Positions 1 through 6,822 of a stretch of DNA of 7,058 nt are shown here, piece by piece (position 1 is the stretch's first letter; each line of letters opens with the position of its first letter). The DNA comes from an uncultured Phycisphaerales bacterium (lineage in GTDB: Bacteria > Planctomycetota > Phycisphaerae > Sedimentisphaerales > Anaerobacaceae). The translations under genes and the position numbers were made by a program. The notes under the pieces are model-generated. The model was given only the letters and a program-made list of their open reading frames with translations. It searched no databases and was not told the origin of the DNA. The DNA lies in assembly GCA_937868145.1 (NCBI GenBank), contig CALMMH010000205.1, positions 1 to 7,058 of the forward strand, written 5' to 3'.

Positions 1-1127
1 AGCTTGTACGGCGTCATGGGACCGCCGGGCCCGTCCATCTTCCGCGAACTCATGCAATGGGCCAGAATGATGCTGCCGTTGGATTCATCGACCGTCGGAT
101 CGCTGATGAAACCGGGCTTGCCCGTCAGACCCTGCAGGATGATGTGCGTCATGGCGCATCGCAGGTCCGATTCGCAGATCCCGCCCAGGCCCATGTCGTT
201 GAGCCGGCAGAATCCGACGCAGGGATACGCCGGCAGTTTGATTGTCTTGTCCCACATGGTGCCGTAGCAGTCGACCGTCAGCACGGTGGCGTCCTCTTCG
301 GCCATCATGTTCTCGAACGCCAGGGCGAGCTTGCACGACTTGAACACGTCTTTGCGAGTCGGCTCGACCAGCGCCTCGGCCCCCTTCATCCACTGCTCGG
401 TCTCCGCTTCCGCGGCCTTGTCGTCAATCGCGTTGTATGCTCGGACGACCGTGTCCAGATCGATTTGCTTCATGCTCGTGCCGAACTTGGCCTTCATCGC
501 GTCGGCATAGTCCTGGAACGACCGGGTCGTGACATTGAGGATCCTGGCCTCTCGGACGTGATGAATGGCGCGGAACGGGCGGATGGCGGCGGCAAGCTGC
601 GAATAGTCGCTCGTCAGGAAACATTCCAGCTTGGCGCCGATCGGTTGTTTCTGGATCGCCCCAAAAGAACTCCACTCGTGTCCCGAGTACGGAAGGGCAA
701 AGACCGCCGTTGGCTTGCCGACGCTCAGGATTTCGTTGAGGACGGCGCCGGTGCCCATGCTCAGATGGATGACCAGAATGCCGTCGACGTTCTGAAGTCC
801 GGGCTTGATCCTGGCGACCGCATCGACGGACGTGACAATCTCGTCGACGACGAAATCGACGTCGGCCATCTCCTCGCTGAACTTGGCGAACTGGGCTTCG
901 TAGACGCGGATCTCATCCTGGAAACTCAGTTTCGGCTTGGGCCACAGCCCTTCCTTCGTCCCCATGTAGACGCGGGCGACCTTGACCTTGCTCTTCCTGC
1001 AGCCTGGACTGACGAGTTTGGATCCCGCGGCTCGGACGCTGCCTGCCAAGAAACCGCCACCGGCGAGATAGACGCCACTGCCCGCCGCGATCTGCAAGAA
1101 CTCTCTGCGATTGATCTGTCCGGACAT
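1..1127 (-). CDS. Tat-exported L-fucose/L-arabinose isomerase-like protein (3' end cut by window)
   Basis: The minus frame is open from the ATG at 1127 to the window edge: 375 codons with no stop, so the C-terminus is missing. Residues 1-12 carry a twin-arginine motif (NRREFLQ, Arg7-Arg8), followed by a small-residue, weakly hydrophobic stretch (about 13-34) ending near VRAAG, which predicts Tat export. The mature part recalls the L-fucose/L-arabinose isomerase-like superfamily: a Rossmann-like segment VDGILVIHLSMGTG (114-127), then FALPYSGHEW (143-152), VDCYGTMWDK (285-294) and GGICESDL (315-322). Glu319 and His357 could be metal ligands, by analogy with the acidic and histidine ligands of fucose isomerase; this is inference. 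Six cysteines fall in residues 287-358. The ATG at 1127 was chosen over an in-frame ATG at 1133 because GAAGGAG lies six bases upstream of it. Substrate is unknown. Family assignment is moderately sure; enzymatic activity is not shown. Confidence 0.72.
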   Translation of the reverse strand, partial: MSGQINRREFLQIAAGSGVYLAGGGFLAGSVRAAGSKLVSPGCRKSKVKVARVYMGTKEGLWPKPKLSFQDEIRVYEAQFAKFSEEMADVDFVVDEIVTSVDAVARIKPGLQNVDGILVIHLSMGTGAVLNEILSVGKPTAVFALPYSGHEWSSFGAIQKQPIGAKLECFLTSDYSQLAAAIRPFRAIHHVREARILNVTTRSFQDYADAMKAKFGTSMKQIDLDTVVRAYNAIDDKAAEAETEQWMKGAEALVEPTRKDVFKSCKLALAFENMMAEEDATVLTVDCYGTMWDKTIKLPAYPCVGFCRLNDMGLGGICESDLRCAMTHIILQGLTGKPGFISDPTVDESNGSIILAHCMSSRKMDGPGGPMTPYK

Positions 1128-1133
1128 GACCAT

Positions 1134-1140
1134 CTCCTTC
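1134..1140 (-). promoter_or_regulatory. Ribosome binding site of the isomerase-like gene
   Basis: GAAGGAG reads on the minus strand six bases before the ATG at 1127. It overlaps the alternative in-frame ATG at 1133, so it decides in favour of the downstream start, which also places the twin-arginine motif at residues 7-8, as usual for Tat signals. Confidence 0.75.
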
Positions 1141-1188
1141 AATTGTGGTTCCGACGCTGAGTTCTGCAAAATGGAAGATCAGGCATAT

Positions 1189-1229
1189 ATTCTTCAAGGA
1201 AATCTCATTCTTCGATTTCCTTGAAGAAT
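1189..1229. repeat. Inner hairpin 1 of the three-arm element
   Basis: Bases 1189-1204 pair perfectly with 1214-1229 (16 bp), leaving a nine-base pyrimidine-rich loop at 1205-1213. The hairpin starts one base inside the outer stem. Its loop contains TTCTTC, complementary to the loop of the second hairpin. Confidence 0.85.
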
Positions 1230-1263
1230 CAAAATTGCTGAATCATCTATAGCCCAGAAGGAA

Positions 1264-1305
1264 TTTAGGCAGGAAGAATCGAAGAAGAGATTCTTCCTGC
1301 CTAAA
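1264..1305. repeat. Inner hairpin 2 of the three-arm element
   Basis: Bases 1264-1280 pair perfectly with 1289-1305 (17 bp), leaving an eight-base purine loop GAAGAAGA at 1281-1288. It ends one base before the right arm of the outer stem, so it stacks next to that stem. Its loop is complementary to the loop of hairpin 1. Confidence 0.85.
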
Positions 1306-1355
1306 GTATGCCTGATCTTCCATTTTGCAGAACTCCTGTCTTCACGACTCGACCG

Positions 1356-3521
1356 TTACACCTTCGTAAGGTCAGCGTATTGTAGTAGCAGGGATTTCGT
1401 CTGTCCACTGTTGAAGGTAATCGTGACCACGCTGTTGGCGCCCATGTCCACGAATTTTTTGACATGGCCGAGGCCGAACGTCTTGTGTCTGACGAGCTGG
1501 CCCGGCGAGTACGGCGCCGGCTTGCTTTCGCTCGGGGGCTGCTGCAACGGGGCTGAGCGACGAACCGGCTCGGGCGGACGCGACGAAACCGCCGGACGCT
1601 CGTCGTGCTCCAACGGCTCCTGCATCAGGCTCGGCCCGAGTTCATAGAGGAACTGCGAAGGGATCGTCCGGAGGAACTGGCCCCGGACCGTGCGGTACTG
1701 GGCATAGCTGATGTACAGGTTCGTTTTGGCCCGGGTCATGCCGACGAAGAATAGCCTGCGTTCCTCTTCCAGTTCATCGGGGCTGTTGTTGGACCGCTCG
1801 TGCGGGAGAATGCCGTGTTCGAGCCCGATGATGAAAGCGTGCTCGAACTCCAGGCCCTTGGCCGCGTGCAGCGTCATCAGGGCGACTTTCTCGCCCGCCG
1901 CATCGTATGCGTCGGCGTCGCTGAACAACGCGATTTGCTGGAGGTAATCCACCAGCGACGGAGTCTCGGTCTGGTTGTCGTAGACCGCCGCGGTGCTGAT
2001 CAATTCCTCGATGTTCTCCAGCGAACCCTGCCCCTCCACGCCGGCGGCCTTGAACGAGGCTTCCAGACCGGTCGCGCTGAAGACCTTCTCCATCAGGGGG
2101 GCGACCTTCCCATTCGCCTGAACGGCAAACGCCTCCATCATCCGCACAAAACCCTGCAGCTTGGTCTTCACCGAATCGCCCAAGCCGGCGACCCCGTCGG
2201 CGTTCCTCAACGCGTCGAACAACGGCATCGAGTTGGCGGCGGCGTACTCCTGAACTTTTTCGATCGTCACTTTGCCGATTCCGCGGGTCGGGGTGTTGAC
2301 GATTCGCAGCAATGCGATCTCGTCGGCCGGATTCACAAGGACTTTCAGATAGGCCAGGACGTCGCGAATCTCCTTGCGGCAGTAGAACTCGACGCCTCGC
2401 ACAACCTGGTACGGCGTTCGGTGCCGGATAAAGGCCTCTTCCAGGGCGCGGCTCATCGAGTTGATGCGGTAAAATACCGCGATGTCGCGGCCGGAGACGC
2501 CCGAAGCCAGCAGCGAACGCACCTCGCGGCCTACTCCATCGGCCTCGGCCGCCTCGTCCGCATAGCATTGGACGGAGATCTTGCCTTGATGGGTCCGCGT
2601 CGGGATCAGGCTCTTGGCCTTGCGGTTGCGGTTGTAGGCGATGAGCTTGTCGGCCGCCCGCAGGATGGGAGCGGTGCTGCGGAAGTTCTCCTCCAGGCGG
2701 ATCGTGACTGCCTCGGGCCAGTCCTTCTCGAAGGCCAAGATGTTGCGGATGTCGGCGCCCCGCCAACGATAGATCGACTGGTCCGGGTCGCCGGTGGCGC
2801 AGAGGTTGCGATGGTGCACCGCGATGGCCTTGGCGAGCCGGTATTGGGCGTGGTTGGTGTCCTGGTACTCGTCGATGAGCAGATATCGGAAGCGGTCCGC
2901 CATCTCCGTGCAGACCGTCGAGTTGTTCTCCAGGAGCAACGCCACCTTCATCAGCAGGTCGTCGAAATCGACTCCGTTCCGCTCGGCCAGGATCTTCTGG
3001 TACCGCGCATACACCTTCACGAGAGCCTGGGAGAAGTAATCGACCGCCTGCTCCTTGAAGGCCTCGGGATCGACGAGCTTGTTCTTGAGCGTGGAGATCG
3101 CTTCGAGCATCCGATTCGGGGCGAACGCAGTGGAGTCCAGGTTGCAGTCGCTGATCGCCTGCTTGATGCACCGGGTCTGGTCGGCGTCGTCGTAGATGCT
3201 GAAGTTGGGACCGATCCCCGCGGCGTCGGCGTAGCGGCGCAGCACCCGCACGCACAGGGAGTGAAACGTGCTGATGTACGCCCCGCCGGAAGCGCCGAGC
3301 GAAACCGCCCGTTGCCGCATCTCCTCGGCGGCCTTGTTGGTGAACGTGATGGCGCAGATGTTGTGCGGCTTGACGCCGGTCTCGATCAGGCAGGCGATGC
3401 GATAGGTGATGACGCGGGTTTTTCCGCTGCCGGGCCCGGCCAGGACCAGGAGCGGTCCCTCGCGATGGCATACGGCTTGTCTCTGGGAAGGCGTCAGTTG
3501 CTTCAGAAGCGATTCATCCAT
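1356..3521 (-). CDS. pcrA: ATP-dependent DNA helicase, UvrD/PcrA family
   Basis: This encodes a complete 721-residue superfamily 1A 3'-5' DNA helicase, close in length to Bacillus PcrA. Such enzymes act in nucleotide excision repair, replication-conflict resolution and removal of recombinase filaments. Numbered from the ATG at 3521, visible motifs are the Q-motif Gln13, Walker A AGPGSGKT (28-35), motif Ia TFTNKAAEEM (59-68), Walker B/DEYQD (217-221), motif III GDPDQSIYRWRGA (244-256), motif IV RLEENFRST (275-283), motif V LMTLHAAKGLEF (548-559) and motif VI VGMTRAKTNLYIS (593-605). A proline-rich linker (about 640-670) leads to a C-terminal segment with VRHKTFGLGHV, matching the Tudor-like domain by which PcrA/UvrD contact RNA polymerase. 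No motif is broken. Start choice: the ATG at 3521 gives the usual short N-terminus, but GGAGG is 14 bases away; a TTG at 3542 in the same frame adds seven residues and lacks a Shine-Dalgarno sequence. UvrD rather than PcrA as the name would be equally fair. Confidence 0.95.
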   Translation of the reverse strand: MDESLLKQLTPSQRQAVCHREGPLLVLAGPGSGKTRVITYRIACLIETGVKPHNICAITFTNKAAEEMRQRAVSLGASGGAYISTFHSLCVRVLRRYADAAGIGPNFSIYDDADQTRCIKQAISDCNLDSTAFAPNRMLEAISTLKNKLVDPEAFKEQAVDYFSQALVKVYARYQKILAERNGVDFDDLLMKVALLLENNSTVCTEMADRFRYLLIDEYQDTNHAQYRLAKAIAVHHRNLCATGDPDQSIYRWRGADIRNILAFEKDWPEAVTIRLEENFRSTAPILRAADKLIAYNRNRKAKSLIPTRTHQGKISVQCYADEAAEADGVGREVRSLLASGVSGRDIAVFYRINSMSRALEEAFIRHRTPYQVVRGVEFYCRKEIRDVLAYLKVLVNPADEIALLRIVNTPTRGIGKVTIEKVQEYAAANSMPLFDALRNADGVAGLGDSVKTKLQGFVRMMEAFAVQANGKVAPLMEKVFSATGLEASFKAAGVEGQGSLENIEELISTAAVYDNQTETPSLVDYLQQIALFSDADAYDAAGEKVALMTLHAAKGLEFEHAFIIGLEHGILPHERSNNSPDELEEERRLFFVGMTRAKTNLYISYAQYRTVRGQFLRTIPSQFLYELGPSLMQEPLEHDERPAVSSRPPEPVRRSAPLQQPPSESKPAPYSPGQLVRHKTFGLGHVKKFVDMGANSVVTITFNSGQTKSLLLQYADLTKV

Positions 3522-3535
3522 GACCGAAGTCCATT

Positions 3536-3540
3536 CCTCC
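3536..3540 (-). promoter_or_regulatory. Probable ribosome binding site of pcrA, unusual spacing
   Basis: GGAGG lies directly after the T-tract of the hairpin on the minus strand, 14 bases before the ATG at 3521. This is longer than the usual 5-9 bases. An out-of-frame ATG at 3534 lies only one base after it and would encode six residues before a TGA that overlaps the pcrA start region. Confidence 0.45.
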
Positions 3541-3618
3541 AAAAAGCCAACGCGTGGGCATGTGAAAGCGAAGAGGCCTTGCGGCTTCCCCGCTCAGACA
3601 CACCCACGCGTCATTTTT
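3541..3618 (-). terminator. Intrinsic terminator-like hairpin between the operon and pcrA
   Basis: Bases 3550-3558 pair perfectly with 3603-3611 (9 bp, core ACGCGTGGG). A two-base bulge and four more pairs (3561-3564 with 3599-3602) extend the stem, and inner pairs such as GAAG 3570-3573 with CTTC 3585-3588 extend it further. On the minus strand the stem is followed after four bases by TTTTT (3545-3541) and preceded by AAAAA (3618-3614), so it could also terminate plus-strand transcripts. It starts nine bases after the stop of the upstream gene. The T-tract touches the GGAGG of pcrA, so it may also attenuate pcrA expression. Confidence 0.75.
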
Positions 3619-3619
3619 C

Positions 3620-5410
3620 TCACGGCGTCTGTGTCTTCCGCAGTTGCTCGATCTGTTGGCGCAACTGCGCTTCGGTCTGCTCCAACTGCTTGAGAAGCTC
3701 CGGCTTCTCGATTTGGATGCGGGCCAGCAGGCCCTGTCGGATGTACACCGGATAGGCATCGCTCGTCAAGAACTGACCGATCGCATTGTATCTTAGCACC
3801 GGCATGGGGGGCAGGTCAATCCTATCCGTGTCGCCGAACTCTTTGAAGTAGTGATCCCACACCTCCTGGGCAAGCCGCTCGTTGCCGGCGGCCGCGTCGT
3901 CCTCGTGATGGGCGTAGAGACGGTAAGCATTGATCAGGAGCATCATGACCTGCTCGGCGGCGTCCTGAATTCCAATGCTCTCGAACTCCTGGATGAACCG
4001 CTGCTTGGCGTATTGATCGAGCGAAACCTGGAATTCCTCGAACGGATACCGGGTGCGCATTTCGTCGAAGATCTTCTGGGCCTTGTTTCTCAGACCCGCC
4101 TGATAAAACGACAGAATGGCGTTCTTGAGCATGTTGCGGTGTCCGTTGCCCATCGCTTCCACGCGGCCGCGGTCGCCTTCGTACTTTTTCAGCACCGCCA
4201 GGGTGGCGTTGTTGTACGAATCGAAAATCCTCAGGTCCGGTCCCAGGAAGATGCTCTTTTCGCCGGGGGCTCCCGTGTTCGGATCGGCCGGGGCCTGGGT
4301 GATCAGAATCTGTCCGAAGCGGAAGAGGTTCTGCAGGCTGTGCATCACGATTCGATCGGTGTTCGATTCGTGCGTCGTCAGTTCGCGGTCCTTCTCCTGA
4401 ATCGCCACGTCGAGCGCTTTCAGGGCCCAGTAGATCGCGTGGCTGTCCGCATGACGCCAGTCCATGGGGAAGTGCTTGTTCGGGTCGGCGTAATCGACCG
4501 GGCCATACTTCAAGCCGACTCGCAGCATCATCGCCGGGTCCATTTTCCACTCGTGCCGCAGTTGATACCCTTTGGCGAACAGATCGAACCTTTTGAGGGC
4601 GAGCGTTCCTCGATAGGCGTCGATCACCTCGAACGCCGCAGGTTTGAACCGCTGGGGGTTCTGACACAGCGACAGATAGTTCTTCACGAAGTTCTCATCG
4701 ACAGCGAACCTCTCATCCGCGTTCCGCAACGCCTGGACGAACGCCGCGAGGTTCGGATCGCCGGTGACGGCGGACCACTCGGTGGGCATCGCCATCAGGG
4801 CTTCGAGATACCGGTTGTCGTTGCGGCCCAGATCGTTGTCCGCAGACTCCAGCAGCGGCCCGATTTCGTCGGCGAACTGCAGCTTGTAGTACTCGTGGGC
4901 GTCGTCTGTGACGCCGCCGATCTTGTGCTGGAAGATGCGGCCCAGTTCGCGATACAGCTGAATCGACTTGGGATTGAGCGGAATGCCCTTGTCGCGAAGC
5001 AACTCGTAGCCGTTCTTGACCCAGCGCCACCGCTGCTCCGGCTGCGTCGCGGGAATGGCCACCGAAATATTGTAGGCCATGTTCCAGGCGTGGAATTCCC
5101 AGACGGCGGCAAACCGCGGCTGCAACGCCGTGATCCATTCGGCCACCTGGCGGGCGTCGAAGAATTGCCCTTCTTCCTTGAGTTTGTCGGCCCGCATCCA
5201 GAGGATGTCCACGATCAGGCCGCGGAACGCCCCCATCGCCACGGTCGCGAACGCCAGCGACGGCGGAGCGTTCTCCAGGGCCGGATTGCTCACGAGCTTC
5301 AGTTTCTCCCGCTGGACATTGATGCGATCAAGCTGCGCCCCGGCTGCGAACAGCGAAGCCGCCGCCGTCATGCCACAAACCAACAAGATGATGAAATCAC
5401 GCGTCCGCAT
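3620..5410 (-). CDS. Membrane-anchored helical-repeat (TPR-like) protein of unknown function
   Basis: This is a 596-residue protein that I do not recognise as a named family. Residues 6-24 form one hydrophobic segment after a short basic N-terminus (MRTRDF), suggesting an uncleaved anchor or signal peptide with the body outside the cytoplasmic membrane. Residues about 54-115 (GLIVDILWMRADKLKEEG, then ALQPRFAAVWEFHAW) and 147-165 have the aromatic/alanine spacing of tetratricopeptide-like helical pairs. A later helical stretch (about 426-460) looks similar. The last 35 residues (about 563-592) are rich in Leu, Gln and Glu in heptad spacing and may form a coiled coil. The start follows the ABC permease stop by 32 bases, and no good Shine-Dalgarno sequence precedes it (only GAGAGTGGG). 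Position in the operon suggests an accessory or periplasmic partner of the ABC transporter; that role is inference. A hairpin terminator follows the stop. Confidence 0.8.
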   Translation of the reverse strand: MRTRDFIILLVCGMTAAASLFAAGAQLDRINVQREKLKLVSNPALENAPPSLAFATVAMGAFRGLIVDILWMRADKLKEEGQFFDARQVAEWITALQPRFAAVWEFHAWNMAYNISVAIPATQPEQRWRWVKNGYELLRDKGIPLNPKSIQLYRELGRIFQHKIGGVTDDAHEYYKLQFADEIGPLLESADNDLGRNDNRYLEALMAMPTEWSAVTGDPNLAAFVQALRNADERFAVDENFVKNYLSLCQNPQRFKPAAFEVIDAYRGTLALKRFDLFAKGYQLRHEWKMDPAMMLRVGLKYGPVDYADPNKHFPMDWRHADSHAIYWALKALDVAIQEKDRELTTHESNTDRIVMHSLQNLFRFGQILITQAPADPNTGAPGEKSIFLGPDLRIFDSYNNATLAVLKKYEGDRGRVEAMGNGHRNMLKNAILSFYQAGLRNKAQKIFDEMRTRYPFEEFQVSLDQYAKQRFIQEFESIGIQDAAEQVMMLLINAYRLYAHHEDDAAAGNERLAQEVWDHYFKEFGDTDRIDLPPMPVLRYNAIGQFLTSDAYPVYIRQGLLARIQIEKPELLKQLEQTEAQLRQQIEQLRKTQTP

Positions 5411-5442
5411 GGCCCACTCTCAATCGCGTCCGAATTGCACTG

Positions 5443-6822
5443 CTACACCACAACCTTCGCCAGTTCCCGGAAACTGAAGATCACCAGCGACAGGATCAAC
5501 AGCACCGTCGCCTTCACGCACACCATGACCAGCATGATTTCGCCAATCATGCCCCAGGAGATCAGCCGGGCGGGAATCAGGAATTTCGACGGGTTGCACT
5601 TGTCAAACTGGGGCAAAAGCTGGATCAGAACCTGAATCGTATACGTGTAGACCCGGTTGACGTTCTCGCTCATGTAGGTGAACGACTCCGCGATGAAGCC
5701 GCCGGAGGCGCCGATCACGAAGAACACCAGACAGAAGAGGATCGCCACCGGGAACGACAGGAAGCTGGCCGCCATCACGCCCAGGCACGCCAGGAACACC
5801 AGTCGGAACAGGATCATCAATGCCGCCCGGACGTAATTGCCCAGGAACGTGTCCGCCTTGTACAGCACCTCCAGGCCGTCTTCGATCGGGAACAGGACCG
5901 TCGTGTCGTTCAGGGGCGGATTCATGAAAGCCACGGCCAGATAGCCGTCCTTGGCGACCGCGGAGGCCGGCACTTCGATCTCCCGGAACTTCCGAATGGG
6001 ATCCCGCCGGGGAAACGTTCGGTAGATCGGCGTGTCCACCTGTATTCCGGTTTTGAAGCCCCGCAGGTCTCCGATCTGCCAGTCTCCATAGGCCTGCTCG
6101 TCTTGCGGGGTCACCGAGACGTCGTACTTGAACCGGATGAACAGGCTCTGGTTGTTGGGGTCCGTCGGTCTGACGTTCTGAAACTCCCAGATCAGGGTCC
6201 CCCCCACCACGGCGGCCCTTTTCTCGAGCTGAAGACGCTTGGTCAGCAGCCGTTTGGCTTCCTGCGGGGTGTAGCCCGGATACAGGCTCTCCAACTTGTC
6301 GTCGGCGATGAGTTGATTGAGCAGCTTGTCGGCTTCGGCGCTGACGTCGACCACCGGTGGAACGAGGCTGGCCCGAGCGGTGAAGAATTCGTTGCGGACC
6401 TGCGTCACCTCCTCCTCGGAAGCCTTGAGAAACCGCGGCATCAGAGCGATCACGCCGTAGATGAGGCCAAAGAACAAGGTCAACAACGCGACATCCAGCA
6501 CGACGACGCCCAGAAACTTGCCCAGGATCAGCTGGTATCTGCGGATCGGTTTGGTCACCACCGTATAGATCTGGTGATGCTCGATGTCGCTCGTGATCGA
6601 GTAGACCGAGACGATGATCGTCAAGAGACTCAGCAACAGGCCGGTCAGGGACATGCCGTAACTGACGAAGGTCTGGAGACGTCCCTTGAGCGTGCCGTCG
6701 CCGGTGGCGGTCGCTCCCATGACCGGCAGCAACACCAAGAGCAGAAGGATGAAGATCGCCGCGACCTTCATCCGCAGGGCTTGTCGAATCGTGTTGGTCG
6801 CCACGGCCCAGACTTTACGCAT
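5443..6822 (-). CDS. ABC-2 type transporter permease
   Basis: This encodes a 459-residue integral membrane subunit of an ABC exporter. Numbered from the ATG at 6822, hydrophobic segments lie at about 20-37, 52-76, 100-128, 331-354, 358-380 and 420-450. Segment 75-95, with DIEHHQIYTVVTKPIRR followed by LGK at about 100, matches the conserved cytoplasmic stretch of ABC-2 permeases thought to contact the ATPase. A large soluble domain (about 129-329) lies between membrane segments 3 and 4 and is probably extracytoplasmic, as in ABC-2 proteins with an inserted domain. The ATG at 6822 was preferred over an upstream start at 6870 because AAGGAGGA precedes it by eight bases and because its ATGCGTAA overlaps the stop of the upstream gene. 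This overlap suggests translational coupling. The substrate cannot be deduced. Family call is firm, transport direction is inferred. Confidence 0.9.
   Translation of the reverse strand: MRKVWAVATNTIRQALRMKVAAIFILLLLVLLPVMGATATGDGTLKGRLQTFVSYGMSLTGLLLSLLTIIVSVYSITSDIEHHQIYTVVTKPIRRYQLILGKFLGVVVLDVALLTLFFGLIYGVIALMPRFLKASEEEVTQVRNEFFTARASLVPPVVDVSAEADKLLNQLIADDKLESLYPGYTPQEAKRLLTKRLQLEKRAAVVGGTLIWEFQNVRPTDPNNQSLFIRFKYDVSVTPQDEQAYGDWQIGDLRGFKTGIQVDTPIYRTFPRRDPIRKFREIEVPASAVAKDGYLAVAFMNPPLNDTTVLFPIEDGLEVLYKADTFLGNYVRAALMILFRLVFLACLGVMAASFLSFPVAILFCLVFFVIGASGGFIAESFTYMSENVNRVYTYTIQVLIQLLPQFDKCNPSKFLIPARLISWGMIGEIMLVMVCVKATVLLILSLVIFSFRELAKVVV

Larger units (their letters stand above)
1159..1335. 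repeat. 177-base three-arm inverted-repeat element
   Basis: A perfect 29-bp inverted repeat (1159-1187 with 1307-1335) bounds the element. Inside it sit two separate perfect hairpins, 1189-1229 and 1264-1305, joined by a 34-base linker (1230-1263). Together they would fold as a three-way junction on either strand. By hand count it is about 38% G+C, clearly lower than the flanking genes. It fills most of the 228-base gap between the helicase stop (1356) and the isomerase-like start (1127), beginning 20 bases after the stop and ending 31 bases before the start codon. No T-tract follows on the minus strand, so it is not a canonical intrinsic terminator. No protein gene is evident inside. No convincing target-site duplication is seen: only the dinucleotide CT abuts both ends, which is not informative. 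It may be a MITE-like insertion or a structured leader RNA. Confidence 0.85.

Noticed and set aside
57..1160. Long plus-strand open frame of 367 codons opposite the isomerase-like gene
   Set aside because: It is antisense to a gene with a Tat signal, ribosome binding site and recognisable motifs. Its predicted product is rich in Arg, Asp and Leu and resembles no family, as expected for an opposite-strand shadow in GC-rich DNA.
1128..1260. Sigma-70 type promoter for the isomerase-like gene in the AT-rich element
   Set aside because: Fragments such as TTGATT and TATAGA occur, but no pair with proper spacing and good match to both boxes was found, so no promoter is called.
1159..1335. Integron attC site
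   Set aside because: The ends read GTTCTGC and GCAGAAC, not the GTTRRRY/RYYYAAC core sites. The stems are perfect rather than showing the extrahelical bases of attC, and no integrase or cassette is present.
1159..1335. Retron msr-msd non-coding RNA
   Set aside because: The outer repeat with inner hairpins is superficially similar, but no reverse transcriptase gene lies on either side in the window and the neighbours are a helicase and an isomerase-like gene.
1159..1335. Ordinary intrinsic terminator of pcrA
   Set aside because: No T-tract follows the outer stem or either inner hairpin on the minus strand, and the structure is much larger than needed. A role in RNA processing remains possible.
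1800..3755. Plus-strand open frame of 651 codons opposite pcrA
   Set aside because: It mirrors the codon pattern of the helicase gene, which has every family motif. Its product is a low-information Arg/Val/Asp/Leu-rich string and it runs across the terminator hairpin.
3851..5635. Plus-strand open frame of 594 codons opposite the repeat protein and permease end
   Set aside because: It crosses two minus-strand genes and the gap between them, lacks recognisable domains, and is best explained by codon bias on the opposite strand.
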